The notes under the pieces were generated by a model. The model had not been told where the DNA came from. It saw only the letters and a list, made by a program, of their open reading frames with translations, and ran no database searches. From Cytospora piceicola (lineage: Eukaryota; Ascomycota; Sordariomycetes; Diaporthales; Cytosporaceae): DNA of 64,000 nt. Positions 10,470-21,195 of this stretch are shown one piece after another. Each line of letters starts with the position of its first letter. Position 1 is the stretch's first letter. The stretch is taken from positions 186,001-250,000 of the forward strand of contig JALQBC010000019.1 in NCBI GenBank assembly GCA_023375675.1, written 5' to 3'. Position numbers and translations under genes: made by a program.

Positions 10470-11633
10470 TGGTCACAGGTTGCTGGGTTCAACCGCGCCC
10501 CTCGCGACTTGCTCCCGCTCCCGCTCCTGCTCCTCTGAGGCTCGAAGACGCGTCGAACCGACGGATTGATTCTGGTAAGTTGTTTTTGTTCAGTCTTGGA
10601 CATCAAACGCCGGGATTTCTGCGCGCTTCTAATTGATGCTGACGGCTGGCGACGTGGAACTCGGCGTTGGTAGGTTCAATGGTGATAGGGACCTTGCGAG
10701 ATGCCGCGAAAATGGCTTCCCTCATTTGTTTACGCCGGCACACGAAGCTACCCGCACTAAGCCGGATTGGGGTCCCCACCAGCACAAATCATACCAGGCC
10801 ACTACTAAATGCACTAGCCAACATGCTACTTTCACCCGCTTCGGTTTGTCAACTCCACATTCCACTCATTCCACTGCGATTGAGACAAATTCATGCTGGC
10901 CAGATGCGGTGTGAGTTCATTGCCTTGTTCAATATTTTGAGTTTAATGGAATAATTCAAGCTTAATTACATAGGCTACAGTGCACAAAAGCTACTTCTCT
11001 TTCTCGCATAGTTGTGGTAATGCAGGAATCAACCCGTCAAACCCTGACAGTAGTTTGCTACCACCACCGTATGGATGCAGTCAGGATAGTCGCAGGATTC
11101 TTCCCAGAAGTGCCGCACATAAACGAAGCCAACAAGGCGTGCGTGCAATCATCAAGGCCAGCAGCATCTAGGAGCCCAGAGCTCCTGGGTCACTAGCCAA
11201 ACGCCCCCGAACGACCAGGTCCACCCCACCCAAAAACGCCCCATTTTCCGTATGTATGCCCTTCAACCATAAAAACACTCCTCGTTGTCCCCAGTTCCCA
11301 TATAATGAACTGTTCCGTTTACTTTTACAGTCGGTGCTCCATAACCCAAGGGAAAGTCATGCCGTAATGGAGTCGATATGTTACAACCTGTTGCTGGGCG
11401 TCCCCGATGAACCCGGGTGCTGTCTCGATAAGGTCCTCTCGTATCTCTCAGTCGTTGCCAGGAGAGTGACTTTGAACAAGTCAACCGTCGCCTTCATCGC
11501 CGCAATCCCAGGTGCTTCTCCAGTGAGGATATTGGCTGGTTTTCTGTCCTCTGTACTGACTGGACAAAATCATGAGCGTGTATGCCAGGCCAGCAGTGTT
11601 TGCAAGGCTTAGAAATGGCAGCAACAGCCAGCC
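10297..11633. other. Intergenic between two minus-strand genes, with a GT microsatellite
   Basis: This 1.3-kb stretch holds the Mis13/Dsn1 promoter and leader and the 3' flank of the bZIP gene. The nearest 250 bp to the Dsn1 start contain a long (GT)n tract. A 118-codon open frame at 11256-11612 lacks recognisable content and lies where the bZIP 3' UTR should be, so I do not call it. Confidence 0.45.
10424..10469. repeat. (TG)n microsatellite
   Basis: A nearly pure TG/TGCG dinucleotide tract of about 46 bp, 130-170 bp upstream of the Mis13/Dsn1 start codon, probably within its promoter or 5' UTR. It is likely length-polymorphic. Confidence 0.9.
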
Positions 11634-13360
11634 CTAAGAAAAACGTCGCTGGCCTGCTTGAGCAGGCATCATCTGGTGGTTAGGGATGGGTGCAGCCATC
11701 CCGTAAGGGTTCATCTGCGCGTTGTATTCCATGCCGGCCATGTAAGCCCCTGGCATGCCTTGCTGCTGTGTCACAGGACAGTCTTTATGTGCCAGCAGCA
11801 GTGTTTTCAGGTTCACAACCTCTTCGCGCAGGGCAGCGATCTGCTGGGTAAGCTGATCGTTCTCCGTTTGATAGAGGTCGACCTTGTTCTGGAGATTGGC
11901 CAGCCACTGCTTCTTCCTCTGGCGACATTTCAAGGCAGCCACGCTGTAAACCGTTAGCATTTGGTCGGCTTCGGGAATGATACAGCCTAAGCAAAGGGGA
12001 TACGTACCGATTCCGCTCAAGGAAATTCTTTCTCTTCTCTTCCTCGGTCATCTTACTCTTCGGTTTGTCCCCATTTTCGTCGTCTTGATCATCGTCATCG
12101 TGATCATCAGATCCATTCAATGAGCCAGCAACATTGATCTTTGCCTTCTTGCTCGCCGGGGTCTTGCCCGGAGCATCTTCGGCCTTCCGTCGACCATTAG
12201 TCGTTGTGACTCCCGCACCAGAGTTGCGTTTGCCCTTGCCGCGGGTGTTGGGCCGGGCTTGCTCGCTCTCATCAGACTGCATGCTCCCGGATTCACTAGC
12301 ACCGCGAGATCCGCTTCCATGAGAAACGTTGCCGTTCATACTAGTGTCTGGATGTTGGACGGCAGGTGCTGGGTGACCATGGCCAGCTGGCTGAGGAGGA
12401 ACGGGATATTGGGACTGTGGCTGGGTCCCATTTCTACCTTGTGCCAACATGAACAAACCGTTGGCTGCGTCGTTGTCGTGGTTATCAAAAGGTCCTGTCG
12501 GTTTCATCTCCTGCTTGACGGGTGCAGCACCATTGGTAAGCTCCTGTGGCTGCGATGTGACGGGTAATTGTTGTTGTTGTTGATGTTGTTGTTGCTGTTG
12601 TTGTTGGGCTTGCTGTTCACGCTCGACAGCAGCAGCCCTCATAGCAGTGCGGTGGAAATCAACGGTACCCGGTGTCGCACCGCCAGATCCAAGATTGAAA
12701 AGTGCGGCGGTATTCGGGGTTGCGATCACAGGGAACATGGAACCACTGCCACCGGGCGTCAGACCAGTCCTAAGGGAGGACTCATTTGGTGTTGGGAAGC
12801 CTCCGCGGAACTGGTCACTAAAGTAGTCGGCCTGAGGTGCCGACAGCATGGCCGGGCTTAGGGGGCCGGTACGTAGCGAACCGCCACCCCAATTGAAAGG
12901 TGTGTTTCCGGTGCCGGGGAGCAATGAGGATGGCGAGGTGATGGCAGCGACGGGTGGCAACTTTGTACCTCCAGGTGTTTCGGGCGGACCACCGCCGGCG
13001 CTCAGGCTATCGCCGCCGAATGATCTCTCGAAGGGGTTGGGCTCTTGGGTCAAAGAGGAGACGTTCAGGGTGAAATAATCGGGAGTGTTTCCTTTCTGTG
13101 CCTGCGCAGGTCGGGGAGGAGGCGCGAGTGGTTTAGCAGCGTCACCATTGGACGGTTGGTCGGTCTTGGCGATGATTTCTGATTCTTTCGTGTCGGCCGT
13201 GGCATCTAGACGAGGAATGACGAGAGGTTGGCATGGTGATCAATTGAAAAGGGGATGAGACAAGGCCATAGCCATGACAGTATAGAATGTGAGACTAACC
13301 TGAGCGGATTGTGGTAGTGCTAGTGGTTTTGGGCGACTTGGAGTCGCTATCGCCAGCCAT
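11634..13360 (-). CDS. atfA: bZIP transcription factor of the Atf1/AtfA (ATF/CREB) family
   Basis: Exons in transcript order are 13360-13300, 13205-12008 and 11943-11634, giving 522 aa. The N-terminal half has the Atf1-type activation regions: NTPDYFTLN, LTQEPNPFERSFGG, then Ser/Thr-Pro-rich stretches with several SP/TP sites suitable for a stress MAP kinase. A Gln/His tract (12570-12620) and an acidic Asp run precede the bZIP. The basic region is built across the last intron: EEKRKNFLERNR joins VAALKCRQRKKQWLANLQ, giving the N-x7-R signature NRVAALKCR. The heptad zipper that follows includes Leu/Val/Tyr positions in ENDQLTQQIAALREEV. The intron inside the basic region is 64 nt. Family role: nuclear effector of the Sty1/Hog1 pathway in oxidative and osmotic stress, conidial dormancy and secondary metabolism. 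Symbol assigned by family resemblance. Confidence 0.92.
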
Positions 13361-15317
13361 TGTGTGGTTGGTGGTCAGTTTGGGTTGTGGTCGAGGACGA
13401 TGACGAAATGGGCGGAAGAAGCGCCGCAAAGGCCAATGCAGTCAGTGGTGCAGTGGGCAGTGGGCAGTGGGCAGTGGTGCTGTGTGCAGTGGGTAGACAG
13501 AGAAAAAGTTAAAAGGGCCTCATGAGGTCACTCCTCAAAGTGAGTGTGGTGAGTGACACGAGCCGCAAACGTGAGACTGGAACGGTAGCTGTGACGCTGC
13601 AACGCGATAATCAGATATTGTCTGTCTTTCAGCGTGTGAGCTTGTTGACACGCCGGTGCTGCGGTGGTGACGCTTTGGATGTGCTGTGCGGTGCTGTGCG
13701 GTGCTGGGCTGTGCGGTGCGTTGCGTGTGGAAAAGGATGAGAAAGAGAAAAAAGACGTCACGAATTTGGGGCGATGACGTGGTGTGGGCAATGGATGAAT
13801 AAATGGCAGGGAGAAAGAGCCCACACCCTCTCAAATCTGGCACTAACAGACCACTAGCAGCAGCGGTGATGAACAGGGCCAACTGCGCTAGTAGACGGTA
13901 GCAAGTCTAGTAAGGAAGGTACTGTAGTACGTATTCTGAGGCACACTCCCTTGGGCTTGTATACAGTGCGATTGGACGCAAGCAGGTACAGCAGGTACAG
14001 CGTAACGGAGGGGAGGCGAACTACTAAAATGTCCGAATTACAATTACAAAGCAGAGCAAAAACTGGTGCTGTGTAATCAATCAATCATCTATCTGGGCAT
14101 CGACGAGGGAACGAACGAACGACTCAATTATTGCGCTTGCACGTCGAGTACCGGTAATAGCGTGATCCGTCCTCGGTTGACTTTTGGTTTCGCAGAAGAG
14201 GTCAACACGACACAATACACGAGGTACATACCCTAGAGTACCGAGGTAGTAAGTAAACAGCCCTAGCCCTGGAGCACCTGCCCAGGTACCTTAGGTATAT
14301 AGATGATCTGTGACCGAGCGTTGAGTCTGTGCGAAACACACCTTTACCCCCTGGTGTGGTCGTCCAAGATTAAAGGTGCCTTTATGCCTTTAATATTGCA
14401 GAGGAGGTTACTATGCTCCAGCCCTGACTTATCGCAACGAGGTTTTTGGTCCACGAGAAAACAGCAGCCGTCCACAGATAGTCATCAGTATAGCAACGCG
14501 TCGTTGCGCTGCAAGTTTGATTTTTGCTCGCCAGGCACGCGGTACAAGTGCGGAGTACGGCTACCTACCGGTAGGTGGTATACAGGGCCCAGCATGTTAT
14601 GGTCTGGGTAGCCACCCCTTTTTGACCTGGGGAAGGGGCACCGTGCGAGAATATGTTACTAGCCGTGATCCTCGACATGTCAACTCGCAGATTATCAGCG
14701 CGCGCGTGGGAAAAACAAAGAAAGAATAGACATAATCATCTGCCTTGATAGAATCCCGACGTCGTGGTGGACGGTTTCATAAATGCGAGTGATACGCTAT
14801 GCCTGTAAATGCGGTCTTCTCTTTGTGTCTTCACCGGTGCGTGCCCCAGGCAGCACCTGGCACCCAGGTGGTCACCATGCAGATGGCAGACGGTTGGCCG
14901 AGACCAAAGTCCATTCAAAACTGTCCGGACGAGATGCTCCTTGATCTGTCAAAGATCTGCAAGAAAGAAAAGTCCAGACGAGTCGGTAGTAAATAATAAT
15001 AGGTATGGGAACCCGCCAAGACTCACAAAGCCTGACAGCCTGACTGACAGCCAGAAAACCACACGGTGACAGTGATAGTGAACTGACTGACATTTTTGGG
15101 ATTTCAGGACAGTGTGCGTGTGTGTGGGTGGTTCTTATGGAATGATTCGACGCGACAAAGAACTGCAAAACCCCACACTCTGCATCCAAGTCTGGCAATC
15201 TCCAGCCAACGGCGACGCCTGCGTGTTCGTGAACCGTAAATTGCAATGGGCGCTAAATTGCTTAAGGGGCCGCGGATCGAGATGTCTGAAATTTGACCGA
15301 AGATATCGTCCACTACC

Positions 15318-15349
15318 GCCACCACCACCACCACCACCACCACCACCAT
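15318..15349. repeat. (CCA)n trinucleotide repeat
   Basis: About ten CCA units in non-coding DNA. The open frames through it read only poly-Pro or poly-Gly and are not genes. Confidence 0.9.
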
Positions 15350-16133
15350 CAATCACCATCACCAACCTCCTCCTGCTCCAGTCTCCTGTCCTGTACACGA
15401 TCTTTACTCTCAACGGTGTCGCTGTCACTGACTCTATATAGCCCCACAAACAGCTCGGCGAGTTGATCCTCGCGAGTGTCTGACAACATCGGTCCCTTCT
15501 TCGCAGGTTATGGACACGGCCCCCAAGGAAGGCATGGCGGCCAAAAATTGTGTTCCGTCCTACAGACCTGACAAGAGTACCAATATACCTTAGGTATGTA
15601 CAGAAGATACGCCTCCCAAATCTGCACTGTGCCGTTACTCGGCTACCCACGACGCTACTCATCTGGGCTATGACGCAAGCATTGCATCTCCCTCGACGCC
15701 GATCAGCACCACAGCACTTCCAATGTTATTGTGTCGTGATTCCCAATCAGGTTAGAACACGAGGGCCGGATGCCAGGAAGGAGGACACGCGAGTCTCCTC
15801 TTTGTCTGGAAGAACCTTGGAAGCTTCATCAGATCAAGATCTGGAAGACTGCCTGCGGCGGCGACCGGCTGTTTTCGTGCCCTCACCGCGCTCTCATTCG
15901 CCAGTCCAACTATTTTCGGCTCCGGAAGAGGTTGCTCGAAGCAGACTGTCGGTCTGATAAAGTATGCAACATGGCAGGATGGCAGGGTTGACCCTTTCTT
16001 CTCTGTCATTCTAACGCCCGGCAGGAAGAGAGGATTGATCTCGAATCTAAACTGGACAAGTATCATGCAGTTGGCTGCGAATAGAGCAGGCTCATGCAAC
16101 AAACAATCGAGATTTCCGAACGACCGCATACAG

Positions 16134-16155
16134 TACCTAGGTAGATACCTAGGTA
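16134..16155. repeat. Two tandem copies of palindrome TACCTAGGTA
   Basis: Exact copies at 16134-16143 and 16146-16155 are separated by two bases, so centres are 12 bp apart. This is part of a dispersed intergenic family (see findings). Confidence 0.8.
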
Positions 16156-16785
16156 CTTACTGGCACTGCTTGGTGTACAGGGTAGATAGATCTAGATGGC
16201 GCATACGTCGCGAGGGGATGGCAACCACCCTTGAGGGAAGGAGGTATTCAGTATACCATCGAACACGTTGGGTACGGCACGTGTTGGTGTTGTGTGTTGT
16301 GGGCACCTCTGAACGACGTCATGACCACATGCGGCTCTTTCGGCACTGCTTCCAGTGCTCCGCTCGCTTGCACCGGATCGATCAGTTTTAGATCCCGTTT
16401 CGCCAAAGTCGGGATGCCCTGTTGGGTCTAATATTCAAACACTGCGATGAGGTACACCCCACTATTCATCTCAGCGTTTCGAGACATAGGCATTGTTTCC
16501 GGAGCGGATACTCGGCGTGTCAAACTCCTGGCAACTTCACGCTCAATATGTCACCACTACTACACCGGCTATCAGCGCATCGGGCATTGGAAGAAGAGTT
16601 TGGTCGACGTTGTTACCAAGATATCGCTTATCCATTGTTTAGCTACACGGAGCCTCAACATGTAGCTTGATATACTGCTACTAACATCATCGTGAAGAAT
16701 CTCTGCAGCCCTGAGTGGAAGTTACGGGCTACTCATGGCTTGCTGGAGCAGTGTGGTCGTATTTGCAACGCCAGCCACAAGATGC

Positions 16786-17883
16786 TCAGAGTCGAGAGGC
16801 TTGGTCTTCCCGAACGATGCGGAAATTGTGCCTGGGCGCGTGGACCCTGACCGCCGGCGAGTCTTGCATATCCGCCCTCGTCTCGAACACAACCTCATTG
16901 CTGTCGAAACTCAAAAGGATACCAGAGTCTTTGTGTGTATGGCCGGAGTCGGTTGGGTATACCACGACCGCATCACCCTTCTTCAGACCTAGTGCTTTCA
17001 CAACCGGCTCGCTTTCGTGGACCTTCCCATCCTGTGCTTCAAAGTAAGAGGCCCCGACGATAGCCTCAGCTGCCTCGTCGCCGGAAAGTTTTGGCGCCTT
17101 GCCCAGTTTCTTCCCCGCCGCGGAAACAGTTCGGTCAAACCTCTCGATCCATGCAAACACCTTGGGGAACTGCGTCTCTGAAAGCTGATCAGGCGGCAGG
17201 GCCCCAGGCAGCCTAGATAGCCAGTGGAACGGCCAGACGGCCACGATGTCCGTGAGGCTAGGGCTGTCGGTCTTCAGGATCCAGTCCCTCCCATCCGCAA
17301 GCAGCGTCTTCTCAAGGAGCTCAAACACGTTCCGGATCTCTCTCAGCGCCTCATACTTCGCGGCGGGAGAAGTGTCACGGACGGCGCTGGTGTCCTTCAG
17401 GAAGTCGGAGCGGTCCTTGAGGAAGTTTGGGTCCTTGAATATCGGCAGGTCCCGTGGCAGGAGGGATGCGGCCCACACGAACACGCCGCTGTCGACGTTG
17501 AGGACCTCGAGGAGACTCTCGATGGCGCGGTGCTCTGTCCCCTCTGCGGCGCCGAGCTTGGGCGCTGCGGTGGGCAGCGTCTCGAGCTTCTGTAGTATGA
17601 GGTGAGTGTCCAGGTATACGTCTCGCCCGATGGACACGATCGGGATGCGTCGATACTTTATGCCCAGCTTGGCGATATCGGGTCTCGGCATGATGTTTGG
17701 TTGCATCTGCATAGTGGCTGTCAATCAAACATGCCCGCAAGCCCTCTGTAAGGGACAGGTCATCCTAAATGTGCTTACGCATTGCTTGTAGGGAATACCT
17801 CGGAGCTGGAGATACCAGAGTATCCGCTTGGTGAACGGTGAGAAGGCATAGTGGTATACAATGATGGGTTGGTCTGTTGACAT
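16786..17883 (-). CDS. Glutathione S-transferase-like protein (fungal GST N-terminal domain family)
   Basis: Exons in transcript order are 17883-17779 and 17706-16786, giving 341 aa, with a phase-0 72-nt intron. Exon 1 encodes IIVYHYAFSPFTKRILWYLQ, a beta-alpha thioredoxin-fold start where SPFTKR occupies the GST active-site loop. The next exon continues with IKYRRIPIVSIGRDVYLDTH, which has the cis-Pro (RRIPIV) and the family 'D/T' glutathione-contact turn. An all-helical C-terminal half follows (residues about 95-220). The last ~100 residues (VKALGLKKGDAVVVYPTDSG onward) form an extra beta-rich module seen in a group of fungal GST-like proteins. Substrate unknown; a detoxification role is only family inference. 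The protein lacks a signal peptide, so it is probably cytosolic. No cluster partners are adjacent. Confidence 0.82.
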
Positions 17884-19477
17884 CTTGGGCAAGCTATTCT
17901 GTGGTTCTGGCTAGATTGGCGGTAATCTGGGCTATGGAATTCTGAGTGAGGCAGGTTAGTTGAGGTCAGAGTTTATTTGTGCAGCGGAAGGTTCAAGCCG
18001 TCAAAATATCATGTGTTGTCGACAATGGCGCGGTCCGGCTTCTTCTGTTCCGATGCAACGTACGGGGCCTCGGCATGACATCGGTTTCTACACAGTAAGT
18101 ACGGGGAATAGTGGGGCCGATCAACGCTCGGCTAAACTTCGAATGGACATCGTGTAAGTGTGTATATATGTACTACATACCTAGGTATCTACTACCGTAT
18201 GTATGCAGCCCATCCACTAGCTGTTGCTGGTCACTTCATCTTGGCTCATGTACGGACAAAACAACTCACGATATTTCGGGGTCCTTTAAAAAATACCTTA
18301 CCGGCAATTAGATTTAGTAGGTAGGCTTACGAACCCGAGCGCGGCGGCATCGAACGTTATGGCCCCACTTAGACCTCTCTCTTAACATCGTGCACCCAGG
18401 CACCCTGTAAACTTTTGGCGTTCACCAGAACAATTATATCACCGTTAAAACCTAGACCGTAGACCCTGCTTCACTCAGAGTTCTCTGCGGCAGTCGCTAC
18501 CACGACATACGACACCTAGATTTTTGTTATGGATGGCATCACGGTCCTGCCTGTCTGAGCCCGGCTTACTGTGTATACACATGCAGGTCGAGCAACCGCA
18601 AGCGCTCGGCAAAGTCTTTTCGAGTTTCGTTTGTAGGTATTACTTGCTCTATTTCTTCTTGCTAGAGGCCTTATTACTCCTGCTGTACTTGCTAGGTATT
18701 AAAGATGATACCATATTACGAAGCGAAGCGGCCCCCTTATTTCTAAGGAAAATATATAAACGTGCTGCTCAGTGCTTATATCTAAGCTGTCCTTCTACCA
18801 AATTAGAGGGCAACTATTTCATTTTCGTTTGTTCGTTTGCTATTTAAAGTCTCGTGAACTCTAACAATGGCTTTACCTGTTCTTGACTTATAACCAGATG
18901 ACGAGGTGCCACTATAACATCGCTCCCCCAAATATATATATATCTGTGAATGTTTCCGATCCCAGTCTGTTGCCGATGATGAGTACCTTTTTGGGAAAAA
19001 CCGACAAGTCAAGTCTCCCGTCATTAAAGCGGCGGTAACGAGGTTCAAGTTAAAGAATACAACGGTATAACACTCACTACTTGATGGCCAACCTTTTGGT
19101 CTTGTTCTCGAAATATACAGTGAATCAAACACTACAGTGCTTCTGGTTTCTGTACGAGACATCGAAGACGCTTATTCTAGTTTCTCCAAGTTGCCAGCAC
19201 CGTTGATCGGTCGAAGTATTCTCGAGTAAGGCACAGAATCATTTCATATTCTATTCAGACTGCATTGTGTGGGCCTACACATAACAACATTATCCGTTTC
19301 CTCTGATTATTAGTAACGTTTCTACAAAGGTTGTGGTTGTCACCCGGGCATGAACGTTAGCCGGACTTCTCCGAATAATTAATATTTCCGTCTCGATGTG
19401 ACCAGTTGCTATTATTGCCACTAATCACATGCGTTGAAATCTGAGTTCTCTGGGCCCAGCCATTTATTCACATCGTT
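17884..19477. other. Intergenic, AT-richer, 1.6 kb
   Basis: Nothing coding is supported. It contains one exact TACCTAGGTA (18178-18187), AT-rich stretches (18640-18860) and TATATATATATC (18935-18946). The left 200 bp should hold the GST-like gene promoter; the right end is the 3' flank of the permease gene. Confidence 0.45.
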
Positions 19478-21195
19478 TCATCTCCCAGTGTACCTTTTCT
19501 CAGCCCACCGAGCAGGTATATATGCCACCAGCGTAAACGCCAACGCCAGCTCATTGCCAATATCCCCGCTGGCCAGGCCAATCCTCGCCGCCAGCACACC
19601 GACATAGAACGTCTCGCTCATGCCCACCACGGCACCGGCAACGCCCGCCCCAAACGCGAACCCACCAGCCCAGCCGAACGGCAACAGCTTAGGGTTGTTC
19701 CACGCCTCGAGGTCGTACCCCTGGAACCCGTGGTACCCGCCACGGTACATGTAGTGCTCGACGAAGAGGATCACGAAGAAGCTCGTGTTCCAGTACCCCA
19801 GCAGGGACAGGAAGTTGTTGAGGAACTCGAGGAGGTGGTCGCGGCCCACGAGGGCGAGCAGGATGATGGCGACGAACATGAGGGTCGTCCAGATAAAGCG
19901 CGGGACGACGCCCAGCGGCCGCGCGAACTGCTGCACCGACAGGCCGGCCGAGTACATGGCGATGGCGGTCATGGCGATGCCGGAGAAGGCCAGGACGACG
20001 AGCAGGAACTTGGCGAAGCCGATGGGATGGACGACGGTCTGGATGAGGTAGCCGACGCCGCCCTCCCAGGACTCGGCCCAGTCGGCCTTGTAGTTGAGCG
20101 CCGAGCCGCAGAGCGCGCCGAGGATCATGCCCAGGCAGGTCGGGAGGCCGATGCCCAGCGTGGTGAGGGTGAAGACCTTCCACTTGGACGTGTCGACGGG
20201 GTACTCGACGTAGTAGTCGCTGACGATGGAGCACCACGACGCCGAGGAGCCGTACAGGGCGGCGAACAGGGTCAGGGACGTGCCGGAGAGGTCTGCGCCG
20301 ACGAGCGCGGTCGGTGTGCTGACGTCGGCGAAGTGCCCCGCGTAGCCGTACATGATCACGAACACCACGGCGAGGACCATGCCGGCGAACTTCTCGTAGG
20401 TGAAGACGGCCTTGAGGCCGACGAAGGAGACGACGAACCCGCACACGGCGGCGATGACAACGCCCAGTTCGGTGCCCAACTTCCCGTCGGAGACGGCGGC
20501 CAGCGCCTGTCCGCCGGTGATGCAGCCGACGGACGACCAGCCGACCTGCTCGACGACATTGAGGGCTGCGATCAGCTTGGAGGGCCACCAGCCTATCGAG
20601 TACCGCGAGATGGAAACCTGTCGGAGACCCGTACCAGGTCCCAGCGTGGCGCACCAGCCCTGCAGCCCAACGTTAGCCAAACCGGTCAAAACATGATTCC
20701 CATCTCGTTCCGTCTGGTTCTATCTTCCACGCCACTGAACCCTCTCTCAATCCGTGTTTCATAAGGGACAGATGAGCCCAAAACAACCGCAAAGCTTACC
20801 GTCACAGCACTCCCGATCAAAGAGCTAAAGATGATAATCACGATACTCCTGCTCAGGTCCAGCCCCAACTCCCACCCCAGGAAGCCAGTCGCGAAGCAGC
20901 TCAGGTTCGTGGTCGCGGACATCCACATGAGGAACATGACGGCCTGGTTACTCCATGAAGCGTAGGCCGGGTCCCTGTCCTCGGGGCGCCGCCGCGATAT
21001 TCCGTGCGTCTCGACGCCGAGCTTCCTGTCCAGCGCGGCCTCCCACCCGCGGAGCCTGGCGAGGGGGCCCCTCTGGGCGGCCGAGGCCAGGTACGGCGGG
21101 ATCTCGTCCTCGCCGCTCACGGGCGAGGTGTCGCCGGCGACGACGGTGGGCTCGGCGGGGTGCTTTTCTAGGTCTTGCATCTTGTCTGGGTGCAT
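19478..21195 (-). CDS. NCS1 family purine-cytosine permease (Fcy2/Fcy21 type)
   Basis: Exons in transcript order are 21195-20800 and 20659-19478, giving 525 aa, with a phase-0 140-nt intron and a good branch site (GGCTAACG). The hydrophilic N terminus (about 75 aa) ends in the NCS1 feature GVETHGISRRRPEDRDPAYA and SWSNQAVMFLMWMSATTNLS (TM1). The splice joins SLIGSAVT to GWCATLGPGTGLRQVSISRY, a strongly conserved NCS1 loop (GPxxGLRQ...SR). About 12 membrane segments follow, with SDYYVEYPVDTSKWKVF and the YNTS-like LLGYWNTSFFVILFVEHY motif near TM10. Family role: proton-coupled plasma-membrane uptake of cytosine and purines. Starting at Met6 (MQDLEKH) is a possible alternative. The overlapping >300-codon frames on both strands are GC-driven shadows. 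Confidence 0.92.

Larger units (their letters stand above)
13361..16785. other. Gene-poor 3.4-kb region upstream of atfA
   Basis: No open frame here has a recognisable domain or sustained codon bias. The first part is the atfA promoter and leader, with a short GCAGTGG repeat (13438-13492), a GTGCTGTGCG repeat (13681-13705) and a TGACGTCA-like site, GACGTCACG at 13755-13763, close to the CRE that Atf/CREB factors bind, which allows autoregulation as an inference. Further on are a CCA repeat and two TACCTAGGTA palindromes. A non-coding RNA cannot be excluded. Confidence 0.45.

Noticed and set aside
11256..11612. 118-codon plus-strand open frame downstream of atfA
   Set aside because: No recognisable content, no codon bias, and it lies in the expected 3' UTR of the minus-strand gene.
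19689..20764. Long alternative frames (321-344 codons) across the NCS1 permease
   Set aside because: Arg/Glu/Gly-rich shadows. The permease frame has membrane segments and family motifs.
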